From positions 124,001 through 188,000 of the forward strand of contig VFHP01000024.1 of NCBI GenBank assembly GCA_009391535.1: 64,000 bases of DNA, read 5' to 3'. This DNA comes from SAR202 cluster bacterium (GTDB lineage Bacteria > Chloroflexota > Dehalococcoidia > Lucifugimonadales > UBA2985). The first letter of the stretch is position 1; each line of letters opens with the position of its first letter. A model generated the notes under the pieces. That model did no database searches, was not told the DNA's origin, and worked only from the letters and a program-made list of their open reading frames with translations. This document shows positions 1 to 9,045 of the stretch, piece by piece. The translations under genes were made by a program, and so were the position numbers.

Positions 1-510
1 TTTAATCTTTTTGCACATCTCACAGACAATAATTTGAGTGGTAGCCAGGCTGCGATTGTACTTTTGGTTTGGGGACTTATAGCAATTCCTTCGACTTTAA
101 CCCTTGGATTATTGGCCGAGAGGTATTCAGTCAGGTTATTGATGATTTTCTTGACTATGGGAGTCGGAGCTGGCATATTCCTTATGTTGTTAGTATCAGG
201 TTTTTTCTCGGGTCTTATTTTCGCTGTGTTCCATGGGGCTTGCTTTGCTGGACTGTTTTTGATGTTGCAATTATTGGTGGCAGATTACTATGGATCTGCC
301 TCGCTCGGAACTATAAGGGGGTTTATATTTCCATGGCAGATGGTAGCTAACTCAGTTGGCCCTCTTGCTGCTACTTTGGTATACGATTCCACTGGAAGTT
401 ACAGTTTTATATTGACAGTCTATATTGTTATACATGCAATATTGACTGCAGCACTTATTTTTGCATTGCCCAGTCGAGATTCATGGCTCAATAGCTCAGA
501 ATCGTCTTAA
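1..510 (+). CDS. MFS transporter, C-terminal part (cut by window start)
   Basis: The reading frame is open from base 1, so the start lies upstream of the window. The visible 169 residues are strongly hydrophobic, with about five membrane segments separated by short loops. A basic loop after the first full segment (LLAERYSVR) is typical of the inter-helix loops of the major facilitator superfamily. The fragment looks like the last half of a 12-helix secondary transporter in the cytoplasmic membrane. The substrate cannot be told from this part. It ends 44 bases before the promoter proposed for metH, so the two are probably transcribed separately. Confidence 0.7.
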   Translation, partial: FNLFAHLTDNNLSGSQAAIVLLVWGLIAIPSTLTLGLLAERYSVRLLMIFLTMGVGAGIFLMLLVSGFFSGLIFAVFHGACFAGLFLMLQLLVADYYGSASLGTIRGFIFPWQMVANSVGPLAATLVYDSTGSYSFILTVYIVIHAILTAALIFALPSRDSWLNSSESS

Positions 511-553
511 ACCTTGCATTGAATATTGAACTGCGTTGCACGCAGTAATATGT

Positions 554-582
554 TTGACAGAAATGATGCTAAGGTGTATTAA
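554..582 (+). promoter_or_regulatory. Candidate sigma-70-type promoter of metH
   Basis: TTGACA at 554-559 and TATTAA at 577-582 are 17 bases apart, just upstream of metH. A 7-bp hairpin (ACTGCGT/ACGCAGT, 530-546) lies before it and may end the upstream transcript, although no T-run follows. The short leader leaves no room for a cobalamin or SAM riboswitch. Confidence 0.5.
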
Positions 583-635
583 GAGTCAATATAAAAAATT
601 GCACTTTGGCATATTGCTCAACTTGGTGTTTATTT

Positions 636-3600
636 ATGGTTGAAAAAGAACGAATCGAAAAGTTACGAAGTTTATTGAAAAACCGTATTGTTGTGATAGA
701 TGGAGCTATGGGCACGTCTATTCAAAACCTTGACTTGTCTGAAGATAATTTCGGTGGACAACAATACGAGGGGTGTAATGAATACCTCAATTTGATTAAC
801 CCCGATTGCATAAAGGAAATACACCGCACCTATATAGAAGCTGGTGCTAATGTAATTGAGACAAACTCATTTGGTAGCACACCGCTTGTTCTTTCGGAAT
901 ATGGATTAGGCGCGATGGCTTATGAAATAAGTGTATCAGCTTCTAAGTTGGCTAAGGAAACCGCAATGGAATATGAAACCGATGGAAAGATGATTTTTGT
1001 TGCCGGTTCAATTGGACCTACTACTAGGGCAATATCTGTGACTGGTGGTATCACTTGGGATGAGCTTTCAGAAAACTATTATGTACAGGCTAAGGGATTG
1101 ATAGATGGCGGATCCGATTTATTGCTTATCGAGACCTCTCAGGACACGTTGAATGTAAAAGCAGCATTAATAGCCATTGACAGACTGAGTGAGGAACTAG
1201 GTTATGAAATCCCTACAGCAGTTCAATGTACTATAGAAACAATGGGTACTACGTTGGGAGGTCAGGATATTGAAGCCTTTTATGTTTCTCTAGAGCATAG
1301 AAATTTGTTATGGATAGGGCTGAATTGTGCAACGGGTCCTGAATTCATGAGAGATCATGTACGTACTTTGGCAAGCATTTCAAAGTTTCCAGTTTCACTT
1401 GTTCCAAATGCTGGTTTGCCGGACGAAGATGGTAAATATAACGAAGATCCTGATTCATTGGCAGGTACGATTAAGGAATATTGCGAATATGGCTGGATAA
1501 ATCTAGTTGGCGGATGTTGTGGTACGGTATCGGATCATATTGGCAAACTGTCTTCTGCGGTAGAGACTCTGAATCCTAGGAAAATTACTGACCGACATGT
1601 TACTGCCATTGCTGGTTTGGAATCTTTTGTAATAGACGAGGACACTAGGCCGGTTATAGTGGGAGAGCGTACTAACGTACTTGGTAGTAGAAAATTCAAG
1701 CGGTTAGTTTCTGAAGGTAAGTGGGATGAGATGGCGGAAATTGGTAGGTCTCAAGTCCGTGGTGGTGCTCAAGTCTTGGATGTGTGCTTGCAAGATCCAG
1801 ACAGAGATGAGGTTTCCGATCTAAACGTATTTCTTGAGGCATTGACTAAGAAGGTTAAGGTTACAATAATGCTGGACACCACGGATTCCAAAGCGTTAGA
1901 AGAGGCTCTTAAACGTACACCAGGAAAATGTATCATAAACTCAATAAATTTGGAGGATGGTGAGGATAGATTTGATTCTGTGGTGCCTTTAGTAAAGAAA
2001 TTTGGATCTGCAGTGATAGTTGGATGCATTGATGAGGACAAGCAACAAGCCCAGGCCATCACTAGAGACCGAAAATTGTCTATTGCCAAACGTTCATTTG
2101 AGTTATTGACTCAAAAACATGAAATCTCTCCGAATGATATTATTTTTGATCCATTAGTTTTCCCTATTGCCACTGGGGACAATAATTATATACGAGCTGG
2201 CGTTGAGACCATAGAAGGAATACGTCTTATAAAAGATCAGATACCTGATGCCAAGACAGTCTTAGGTATTTCAAACGTTTCGTTCGGATTACCTCCTGCA
2301 GGTCGCGAGGTTCTGAACTCCGTATTCCTATATCATTGTGTACAAGCTGGATTGGATATGGCAATAGTTAACTCCGAACTTCTGCAGAGATACGCATCCA
2401 TTCCTGAACGCGAAAGGCAACTCGCAGAAAATTTAATTTGGTGGACTGGAGAAGATCCTATAGGGGAATTTGCAGACCATTTTCGTGGAAAGAGAATTGC
2501 CAGAACTGTAGAAGAAAGAAATCTACTCCCTCTTGATGATAGAATAGCGAACTGTGTCATAGAAGGTACAAAGGAAGGGCTTGTAGATGATTTAGACCTG
2601 GCTTTGTTGGAACGATCTCCATTGGATGTCATAAACGGTCCCTTAATGGCTGGTATGGATGAGGTGGGAAGGCTATTTGCTAATAACGAATTGATCGTAG
2701 CAGAAGTGTTGGGATCGGCTGAGAGCATGAAATTTGCTGTTAGTCATTTAGAACAATTTATGAGTACTGACGAGACTTCTACTAAGGGCACTATTCTATT
2801 AGCGACAGTAAAAGGTGACGTTCATGACATAGGCAAGAATTTGGTTGAGATAATTCTTAGCAATAATGGGTATCAAGTTGTTAATCTGGGCATAAAAGTG
2901 CCACCACAAGATTTGATATCTGCTTTCAAGGAACATCGTCCTGATATGATAGGTTTGTCTGGCTTGTTGGTTAAATCTGCTCAAATGATGGTTGAGACAG
3001 CTAGAGACTTGGCAGCAGAGAACATAAATGTGCCATTAGTTGTTGGAGGAGCTGCCCTAAGTAGAAGATTTACTTATCTGCGTATAGCACCAGAATACCG
3101 GGGGATGGTACTTTATGCTCAAGATGCCATGGACGGATTGTATATTGTCAACCAAATTCAAGATTCTGCTACTAAAAAGCAGTTTATAGATAAAATTGAG
3201 AAAGAAAAATCTTTGTTGGTGGCAGACGAGGGCAAAAGAACCCATAGTCCATATATATATGAATCCAAAGATTCGACTGCAGAGATTGTTATACCAATTG
3301 ATACTCCACCCATGCCCCCCGATCTAAAACGGCATGTTCTAAGAAATTTTGACTTAGCAGAGGTTTTCGATTTCATAAATCCTGTCATGCTTTATTCTAG
3401 ACATCTAGGTTACAGGGGAAGATTCGAAGATGCCTTGAAAAATGGGGATGCGAAGGCAAGAGAACTTCATGAGAAGGTTAGCGAAGTTCAAGATATAATG
3501 TTAGGCAGAGATGATGTTGCGGCTGATTGTGTATACCAATTTTTCAGGTGTGCATCTGATGGTGATGATCTACTATTTTTGTCACCAGATGGAAACTTAG

Positions 3601-4145
3601 TTATAGAGAGGTTTCAATTTGGCAGGCAACAAATTGGAGAACGTTTATGCCTATCGGATTATGTGCAGCCTTGGAGTACGGGAATACCTGATTATATAGC
3701 TTCATTTGTGACTACTATTGGTGATGGTGTTAGGTCATTGGCTAACAAGTGGATGGAACAAGGTAATTACCTTAATGCCCATATTCTTCAGGCTTTGGCA
3801 ATTGAAGGTGCTGAGTCTATGGCTGAGATAATTCATCAGAGGATTCGTGCTATGTGGGGATTTCCGGACTCGCCCGATATCAATAAGAGTGATCTTTTCA
3901 GAGCACAATATATGGGCAAGAGATACTCTTTTGGATATCCGGCTTGTCCTAGATTGGAAGATCAAAGTAAGCTATGGGATTTATTAGAACCGGACTCAAC
4001 TATAAATGTGAATTTGACTGAAGAATTCATGATGGATCCTGAAGCCTCCGTGAGTGCGATTGTCTTTCATCATAATCTGGCCAAGTATTTTAACTTAAGC
4101 ATAAATGATGTAGACGAATTAGACAGAAGAGTTTATTTGGATTAG
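636..4145 (+). CDS. metH: Cobalamin-dependent methionine synthase
   Basis: Transfers the methyl group of 5-methyltetrahydrofolate to homocysteine through a B12 cofactor, in the cytoplasm. All four classical modules are visible in about 1169 residues. These are an N-terminal homocysteine/zinc domain with a GLNC cysteine near residue 230 and GGCCGT near 292; a pterin-binding domain (about 330-600, including VVGERTNV); a cobalamin module with the axial-histidine motif DVHDIGKN near 728; and a C-terminal reactivation domain with RYSFGYPACP near 1095. The length fits full-size MetH. I prefer ATG at 636; an in-frame TTG at 606 would add ten residues, and neither has a strong ribosome binding site. 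Its stop codon overlaps the queG stop codon on the other strand (4142-4145). The reactivation domain implies dependence on SAM and a flavodoxin-like reductant, neither of which is encoded nearby. Confidence 0.97.
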   Translation: MVEKERIEKLRSLLKNRIVVIDGAMGTSIQNLDLSEDNFGGQQYEGCNEYLNLINPDCIKEIHRTYIEAGANVIETNSFGSTPLVLSEYGLGAMAYEISVSASKLAKETAMEYETDGKMIFVAGSIGPTTRAISVTGGITWDELSENYYVQAKGLIDGGSDLLLIETSQDTLNVKAALIAIDRLSEELGYEIPTAVQCTIETMGTTLGGQDIEAFYVSLEHRNLLWIGLNCATGPEFMRDHVRTLASISKFPVSLVPNAGLPDEDGKYNEDPDSLAGTIKEYCEYGWINLVGGCCGTVSDHIGKLSSAVETLNPRKITDRHVTAIAGLESFVIDEDTRPVIVGERTNVLGSRKFKRLVSEGKWDEMAEIGRSQVRGGAQVLDVCLQDPDRDEVSDLNVFLEALTKKVKVTIMLDTTDSKALEEALKRTPGKCIINSINLEDGEDRFDSVVPLVKKFGSAVIVGCIDEDKQQAQAITRDRKLSIAKRSFELLTQKHEISPNDIIFDPLVFPIATGDNNYIRAGVETIEGIRLIKDQIPDAKTVLGISNVSFGLPPAGREVLNSVFLYHCVQAGLDMAIVNSELLQRYASIPERERQLAENLIWWTGEDPIGEFADHFRGKRIARTVEERNLLPLDDRIANCVIEGTKEGLVDDLDLALLERSPLDVINGPLMAGMDEVGRLFANNELIVAEVLGSAESMKFAVSHLEQFMSTDETSTKGTILLATVKGDVHDIGKNLVEIILSNNGYQVVNLGIKVPPQDLISAFKEHRPDMIGLSGLLVKSAQMMVETARDLAAENINVPLVVGGAALSRRFTYLRIAPEYRGMVLYAQDAMDGLYIVNQIQDSATKKQFIDKIEKEKSLLVADEGKRTHSPYIYESKDSTAEIVIPIDTPPMPPDLKRHVLRNFDLAEVFDFINPVMLYSRHLGYRGRFEDALKNGDAKARELHEKVSEVQDIMLGRDDVAADCVYQFFRCASDGDDLLFLSPDGNLVIERFQFGRQQIGERLCLSDYVQPWSTGIPDYIASFVTTIGDGVRSLANKWMEQGNYLNAHILQALAIEGAESMAEIIHQRIRAMWGFPDSPDINKSDLFRAQYMGKRYSFGYPACPRLEDQSKLWDLLEPDSTINVNLTEEFMMDPEASVSAIVFHHNLAKYFNLSINDVDELDRRVYLD

Positions 4146-5311
4146 TCATCCTGTTTTGTGGCGACCAAATTAAGTAGTTCGTTTTTTACCTCGCGGTCTG
4201 TTTCGGTTAGTGAAGCATTGACCAACAATTGAACGGCTTTTGGTGTTCCTATTTGTGAAAGTGCCCACGCCGCGTGTTCTCTTATTAAGGGGTCTTCGTG
4301 ATTCAATGTTCTGCCAAGTGGCTCCACAGCTTCCGTGTCCCCTATGTTGCCTAGAGCAACACAAACGTTTCTAATCAGGCCGATTCTTTTTGCTCGTTTG
4401 ATCGGACTTGTTTTAAATTGCCTGTCGAATTCCTCCTGAGTTATATCCAGTAGCGGTATTAAACTTAGACTATTGAAACCGTGTTCGCCAGGTTGAAATA
4501 AAGGTTCCTTGGTTGGTTGAACTTGGTGATTGACTGGACAGACATCCTGACAGATGTCACACCCAAACACCCAATCTCCCATTAATCTGCGCAGTTCTTT
4601 TGGTATGGACCCTTTGGATTCTATTGTTAGAAACGAAATGCATCGTTTGTTGTCCAATACATACGGTGCGATTATTGCTTGTGTTGGACATTCCACTATA
4701 CAGATTTGGCAACTCCCGCAGTTTTTTTTCAAGGGCTGATCTTCTGACAAATCAAGGTCAGTAATTATTTGGCCCAAAAATACCCAAGAGCCATGATCTG
4801 CAGTTATTATGTTTGTATGTTTACCATACCAACCTAGCCCTGACCTCTCGGCGACAGACCTATCCAACATAGGACCAGTATCCACATAAGATTTAGATGC
4901 AAAATTTCGCCCAAGTAGTGAAGTTAGTTCCTTTATGAAGAGTTTCAATTTCTTTCCCATTACTTTGTGGTAGTCATGTCCCCAGGCATATTTTGCTATT
5001 TTCCCTGTGGGGCCATGTATTTCTTGATTCTGAGGTGTTTCTATAAAATAATTTAGAGAGAGACTTATTATTGATAGTGCTCCAGGTAGTATGGATTCGG
5101 GATTGGTGCCACGTTCGACCCTCTCTTCCGTGTACCAATCAAGTCCTTCCATAAGACCTGCATCAATTCTTTTCAACGTTACTTCTCGATGATGATCGAA
5201 AGGTTTTGCACTAGTTATGCGTATATCGTCAAACCCTAGTTTGTAAGCCAATGATTTAACTATGTTAGTTTGGTTAGTGGATTTTGATTTTATATTTGGT
5301 CTGATTCGCAT
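4142..5311 (-). CDS. queG: Epoxyqueuosine reductase
   Basis: Performs the last step of queuosine synthesis, B12-dependent reduction of epoxyqueuosine in tRNA. The 389-residue protein has the QueG core with the catalytic-acid segment YVDTGP (Asp145), a first ferredoxin-like cluster (Cys198, 201, 204, 208) and a second group (Cys251, 254, 258 in CDICQDVCPVN). HEAT-like repeats follow in the C-terminal 80 residues (PLIREHAAWALSQIGT). It is the last gene of a five-gene minus-strand operon, 30 bases after the DUF502 gene, and its stop codon overlaps that of metH. It shares the cobalamin requirement with the neighbouring MetH, though it is transcribed from the opposite direction. Confidence 0.95.
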   Translation of the reverse strand: MRIRPNIKSKSTNQTNIVKSLAYKLGFDDIRITSAKPFDHHREVTLKRIDAGLMEGLDWYTEERVERGTNPESILPGALSIISLSLNYFIETPQNQEIHGPTGKIAKYAWGHDYHKVMGKKLKLFIKELTSLLGRNFASKSYVDTGPMLDRSVAERSGLGWYGKHTNIITADHGSWVFLGQIITDLDLSEDQPLKKNCGSCQICIVECPTQAIIAPYVLDNKRCISFLTIESKGSIPKELRRLMGDWVFGCDICQDVCPVNHQVQPTKEPLFQPGEHGFNSLSLIPLLDITQEEFDRQFKTSPIKRAKRIGLIRNVCVALGNIGDTEAVEPLGRTLNHEDPLIREHAAWALSQIGTPKAVQLLVNASLTETDREVKNELLNLVATKQDD

Positions 5312-5341
5312 TTTAACCTAAATATTTGGTATATGTGTTTC

Positions 5342-5959
5342 TTAATTATTGGTTTCTCTTTTTGCATTAGGCCCATCTCCTTCACCTATTTTATCTGGGC
5401 TCATAATTCCACCGGACAAAACGAGACGCATAGCGTTTGATACTGACAAATCTGTATAGTACACCTCTCCAGACGGTATTAACGCTACCCACCCGCTGTT
5501 AGGAGTGGGTGCTGTTGGCATGTAAATTATTGATAGTGCAGCACCATTTGCATCTACGGTGGTACCAGTGAGGAATCCGATTGTCCAAGCGCCTTGTCTG
5601 GGATATTCTATTAAGACTACGTATTTGAAACTGGAATCCTCCCCTCCAGAGAAGGATTCTATAAGTTGTCTTGCTGAGGAATAAATGGTTCCAATTATCG
5701 GCGCTTTGAGGATTCCACTTCTAATAAGGTTGATTACTCGTTGACCAACGAAATTTTCTCCCAACATACCGGTTATATAGATAATAATTAATAAAGCCAA
5801 AAACCCTAAACCTGGTATGTTTCTTCCAATAGATCTACTTACTATGGGTTGCAGCAAACCGTCTACTTTATAAAAGAACCAACTTAGTACCACGTACGTC
5901 ATGATGACAGGTACCAATATAAATAAACCTGATATTAACCTTTTCTTTATGTGATTCAT
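5342..5959 (-). CDS. DUF502 family membrane protein
   Basis: A 205-residue integral membrane protein with a positively charged start (MNHIKKR), two clear membrane segments (about residues 9-30 and 50-68) and a soluble C-terminal half. The pattern of hydrophobic N-terminus, GxxxGQRxxN-like segment, KAPIIGTIYSSARQ and IEYPRQGAWTIGF matches the DUF502 family, whose biochemical role is not established. A good ribosome binding site (AAGGGA) precedes the ATG. It sits between the DUF362 gene and queG with gaps of 47 and 30 bases, which suggests co-transcription without showing a shared function. Confidence 0.85.
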   Translation of the reverse strand: MNHIKKRLISGLFILVPVIMTYVVLSWFFYKVDGLLQPIVSRSIGRNIPGLGFLALLIIIYITGMLGENFVGQRVINLIRSGILKAPIIGTIYSSARQLIESFSGGEDSSFKYVVLIEYPRQGAWTIGFLTGTTVDANGAALSIIYMPTAPTPNSGWVALIPSGEVYYTDLSVSNAMRLVLSGGIMSPDKIGEGDGPNAKRETNN

Positions 5960-6006
5960 TGAGTCCCTTTACTTTTTTTGTTTCAGAGCTTAGTGGGATC
6001 TATAAA

Positions 6007-7113
6007 TCAGTATTGTTGGAATAGTTTGCCCCATCCGGTTTCCATGGCTTTTTTAACTCGTCGTTTCCCAATCAATGGCAACCAATATCCATTGTGATAG
6101 AGATTTGATGCCATGAAAGACCAAGGTGCTATTCGACTTCGAAGTAGTATTTTTTCCAGGGGTTTTAATGGGCCCCAATAAATTAACTTCTGACCTCTAC
6201 TTGCTAATGTGTTTTGCCCTGATGCAAAATTCCAATTCACATTTGATATATCTTCACCGACGATTTCAATATCTCTAGTGTCTCCGCAACCTAGGCCTTC
6301 TTCGTGAGCTAGTCTTATAAATTTTATGGAGGTTGGATCGAAACCCATTAACTTGGCAGCTACTGCATCTATAGCTACTTGGTCCGAACTCGCCAAAAAT
6401 ACGTTTTTCTCGTGCCATCTCATTGCTCTGGGGCCTGGACCGTCTCCAGCTAATGTTCCGTCCATTACGGCAAATATTCCTTCATGTATTTCCTTTTGGA
6501 TTTTTAAAAGATCAACCAAAGTCTCGTGTATTACCGAATGTGTCCAGTGTCTTTTTCGGTTTAGTAGTCCCCCGAAAGCGTTTTTCATGGCACCTGTTAT
6601 GGTAGTAAAAACGTGAGTCTTAACTGTAGGCAAGTGGACTATGTTTGTGCCTGGGAATATTTTCGGTATAGCAAGTCCTTCTGGGAAGATCTCATCTAAG
6701 ACCATCATTTTGCTTTTCGGTTTGAATGGCATCCAGTTATTAGGGTCTACGTCCAAATGAACACTAGGTATGCCGTATTTATCCTGTACGGGTTTTTGTT
6801 TGTTGTTAATTTCTCCTTCGAAGGAATCTACTACAACTGTGCCATTGTGAGCAGCTATCAAATCTTTGTAGCCTTTATTATTAAGTGCTTTTATTACCCC
6901 TTCCAATTGCCAGGGTGATGTTGAGCAAGCTGGGTAATAATGTTGCCAGGAGACATTTACCTTTAATAATGTCGAAGTTGTTTGTTGAAGTTCATTTGTA
7001 CAACCAGCTAGATCCATGGCTTTCTCTATATCGTCCATTACTGTCTCTGGTTTGGTGTACACAACGGCAACTTTGGATGTTTGATTAACTTTATTGTTTG
7101 ATTGTGAAGACAT
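6007..7113 (-). CDS. DUF362 domain protein
   Basis: The 368-residue protein matches the DUF362 family: IPGxNIVHLPTVKTH-like segments, GAMKNAFGGLL around residue 190, and MDGTLAGDGPGP near 218. DUF362 proteins are often fused to ferredoxin domains and associated with iron-sulfur proteins, but no CxxCxxC cluster motif is present here, so this is the stand-alone form. No signal peptide is visible. It lies 53 bases after the transketolase C subunit in the same direction and is probably in that operon. The function is unknown; the neighbourhood (transketolase, QueG) gives no firm clue. Confidence 0.85.
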   Translation of the reverse strand: MSSQSNNKVNQTSKVAVVYTKPETVMDDIEKAMDLAGCTNELQQTTSTLLKVNVSWQHYYPACSTSPWQLEGVIKALNNKGYKDLIAAHNGTVVVDSFEGEINNKQKPVQDKYGIPSVHLDVDPNNWMPFKPKSKMMVLDEIFPEGLAIPKIFPGTNIVHLPTVKTHVFTTITGAMKNAFGGLLNRKRHWTHSVIHETLVDLLKIQKEIHEGIFAVMDGTLAGDGPGPRAMRWHEKNVFLASSDQVAIDAVAAKLMGFDPTSIKFIRLAHEEGLGCGDTRDIEIVGEDISNVNWNFASGQNTLASRGQKLIYWGPLKPLEKILLRSRIAPWSFMASNLYHNGYWLPLIGKRRVKKAMETGWGKLFQQY

Positions 7114-7166
7114 ACTTAAACCAGTGAGTTACAGGAATCTTAGTAGTTGAATATCTGGTCCAGATC

Positions 7167-8102
7167 TTATTTACGTTCGATGGCTACCTTAACTGCTTTA
7201 GCGATACTATCCGGAGTCAATCCGTATTTTTCTAGAAGCAACTTGGGATCTCCAGATTCTGCATATCTCGTAAGAGAAACAGCCTCTATGGGGACCGGGT
7301 AATTTTCTCCTACCACTTGTGCAACTATACTATTCAAACCCCCGTGATGGAGATGTTCTTCAGCGGTGATTATCGCCCCTGTGTTTTTTGCGGCTGTGAT
7401 TATCGCTTCTTTGTCGACTGGTTGTAAAGTCGCCATGTTTATTACGCTACAATTTATTCCTTCAGTTGAGAGTTTATCAGCTGCCATTAATGCTGCATCT
7501 ACCATTATTCCACAGGCTATAATTGTGGCCTGTGGGCCACTTCTGATAATTTCGGCCTTTCCTATTTCGAAGCTATAATTTTCCTCATGGATAACGGGAG
7601 TGGCAGCTCGGGAAAGTCTTATATAGAATGGGCCTTTCGTATTGGCCGCTGCTACCACTGCTTTCACTGTCTCAGGTCCATCTGCCGGCACTATAACAGT
7701 GAAGTTCGGAAGGGCACACATTAAGGACAGGTCCTCAATGCTCTGTGCCGACATGCCATCGTCTCCAGTCATGATACCTGCGTGTGTAACCACTATTTTT
7801 ACATTCAAATTGGGCTGTGAGATACCTAGCCGTATTTGGTCATATGGTCTTCCACTTCCGAATACTGCAAACGTGCTAGCAAATACTGTTTTACCGGCGT
7901 TAGCCAGACCAGCAGAAACGCTCATCATGTTTTGTTCTGCAGGACCCATGTCGAAAAAACGATCTGGGAATTCTTGAGCGAACAAATGAATGAACGTAGA
8001 TTTGTTCAAATCACCACCTACTACGACTATATCGCGGTTGTCGTTACCGAGTTTCAGTAATGTTTGTCCGTATACTTCTCTAGTAGCTGCTGTAGTAGTC
8101 AT
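7167..8102 (-). CDS. Transketolase, C-terminal subunit
   Basis: A 311-residue protein containing the pyrimidine-binding and C-terminal domains of transketolase. The segment DMGPAEQNMMSVSAGLA (about 52-68) carries the glutamate that activates thiamine diphosphate. The GDDGMSAQSIEDL loop near 113 and the final regulatory-type domain (IITAEEHLHHGG near 240) fit the family. With the N-terminal subunit encoded 12 bases upstream it forms a split transketolase, as is common in archaea and several bacterial phyla. It acts in the non-oxidative pentose phosphate pathway. A DXS-like or other two-carbon transfer role is possible for such split enzymes but less likely. Confidence 0.92.
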   Translation of the reverse strand: MTTTAATREVYGQTLLKLGNDNRDIVVVGGDLNKSTFIHLFAQEFPDRFFDMGPAEQNMMSVSAGLANAGKTVFASTFAVFGSGRPYDQIRLGISQPNLNVKIVVTHAGIMTGDDGMSAQSIEDLSLMCALPNFTVIVPADGPETVKAVVAAANTKGPFYIRLSRAATPVIHEENYSFEIGKAEIIRSGPQATIIACGIMVDAALMAADKLSTEGINCSVINMATLQPVDKEAIITAAKNTGAIITAEEHLHHGGLNSIVAQVVGENYPVPIEAVSLTRYAESGDPKLLLEKYGLTPDSIAKAVKVAIERK

Positions 8103-8114
8103 ATTTTCTATTTG

Positions 8115-8939
8115 TCACCTAGACAGTTCGTCTAGGGCCTTTACCAGTTCTTCTTCGTTCGGGGATTTTCCATGAAACCCAGGGTTGTTTTCCATAAAGC
8201 TAACGCCCTTACCCTTTATTGTAGTGGCTATTATAGCCGTTGGTTTATCCTTTGTTGATCTTGCTGTTTTTAAAGACGCAATTATGTCCTCAAATTTATG
8301 ACCGTCTATCTCTATTGTGTTCCATCCAAACGAGCGCCATTTGTCTGGCAACGGTTCTAGATTCATTACCTCGCTAGTCAACCTGTCATTTTGTATTCCA
8401 TTACGATCTATTATTGCGACCAAATTGTCTAGTTTATAGTGAGCTGCAGACATAGCTGCCTCCCATATCTGCCCTTCATCACACTCACCATCACCCAGTA
8501 GTACATATGTCCTAGATTTTTTTGAATCGAGTCTAGCAGCAAGAGCTGAACCCACTCCAAAAGATAGCCCTTGACCCAAAGAGCCTCCAGACATTTCCAC
8601 CCCGGGAGTCATTATATGGGCATGGCCCTGTAGGATGCTTCCGATTTTTCTGAAAGTCCAGAGTTCTTCTCTTGGGAAGTATCCACATTTAGCAAGTACG
8701 ACGTATAGCACCGGGCATGCATGAGCTTTGCTTAATATAAACTTGTCTCGATCTGGGTTGCCCGGATTTGCGGGGTCGTGTTGCATCTCTTTCCAATATA
8801 AGCTAGTCAATATCTCTACAGCTGAGAGAGAGCCTCCAGGGTGGCCACTGCCAGCCTCAAATATAGTGTTAAGTATGTCCTGTCTTAATTCTTTTGACAG
8901 GCTTTCCATTTCACCTATTGATAGTTCATTTGTGATCAA
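8115..8939 (-). CDS. Transketolase, N-terminal subunit
   Basis: A 274-residue thiamine diphosphate-binding subunit. GSGHPGGSLS (about 31-40) and the cofactor motif GDGECDEGQIWEA (about 148-160) followed by DRNGIQNDR are clear. It pairs with the C-terminal subunit directly downstream. The start given is TTG at 8939, with an AAAGG 9-10 bases before it; ATG at 8909 with AGGTGA is an alternative that removes ten residues. It is the first gene of a five-gene operon running to queG, behind a good promoter at 8974-9003. Confidence 0.93.
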   Translation of the reverse strand: MITNELSIGEMESLSKELRQDILNTIFEAGSGHPGGSLSAVEILTSLYWKEMQHDPANPGNPDRDKFILSKAHACPVLYVVLAKCGYFPREELWTFRKIGSILQGHAHIMTPGVEMSGGSLGQGLSFGVGSALAARLDSKKSRTYVLLGDGECDEGQIWEAAMSAAHYKLDNLVAIIDRNGIQNDRLTSEVMNLEPLPDKWRSFGWNTIEIDGHKFEDIIASLKTARSTKDKPTAIIATTIKGKGVSFMENNPGFHGKSPNEEELVKALDELSR

Positions 8940-8973
8940 AGAAATCTACCTTTCTTGAAAAATGCACGTCAAA

Positions 8974-9003
8974 ATTATAGCAGTCATCTTTGCACTCTGT
9001 CCA
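8974..9003 (-). promoter_or_regulatory. Promoter of the transketolase operon
   Basis: Read on the minus strand: TGGACA (9003-8998), an 18-base spacer ending in TGC, then a perfect TATAAT (8979-8974). This gives an extended -10 element about 35 bases before the first start codon. Confidence 0.65.
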
Positions 9004-9045
9004 CATGAAAACCTAATAAATAACAATATCAGTGAGAAAAGGCAG

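Noticed and set aside
554-635. Possible cobalamin or SAM riboswitch ahead of metH
   Set aside because: The leader is too short and has none of the conserved riboswitch segments.
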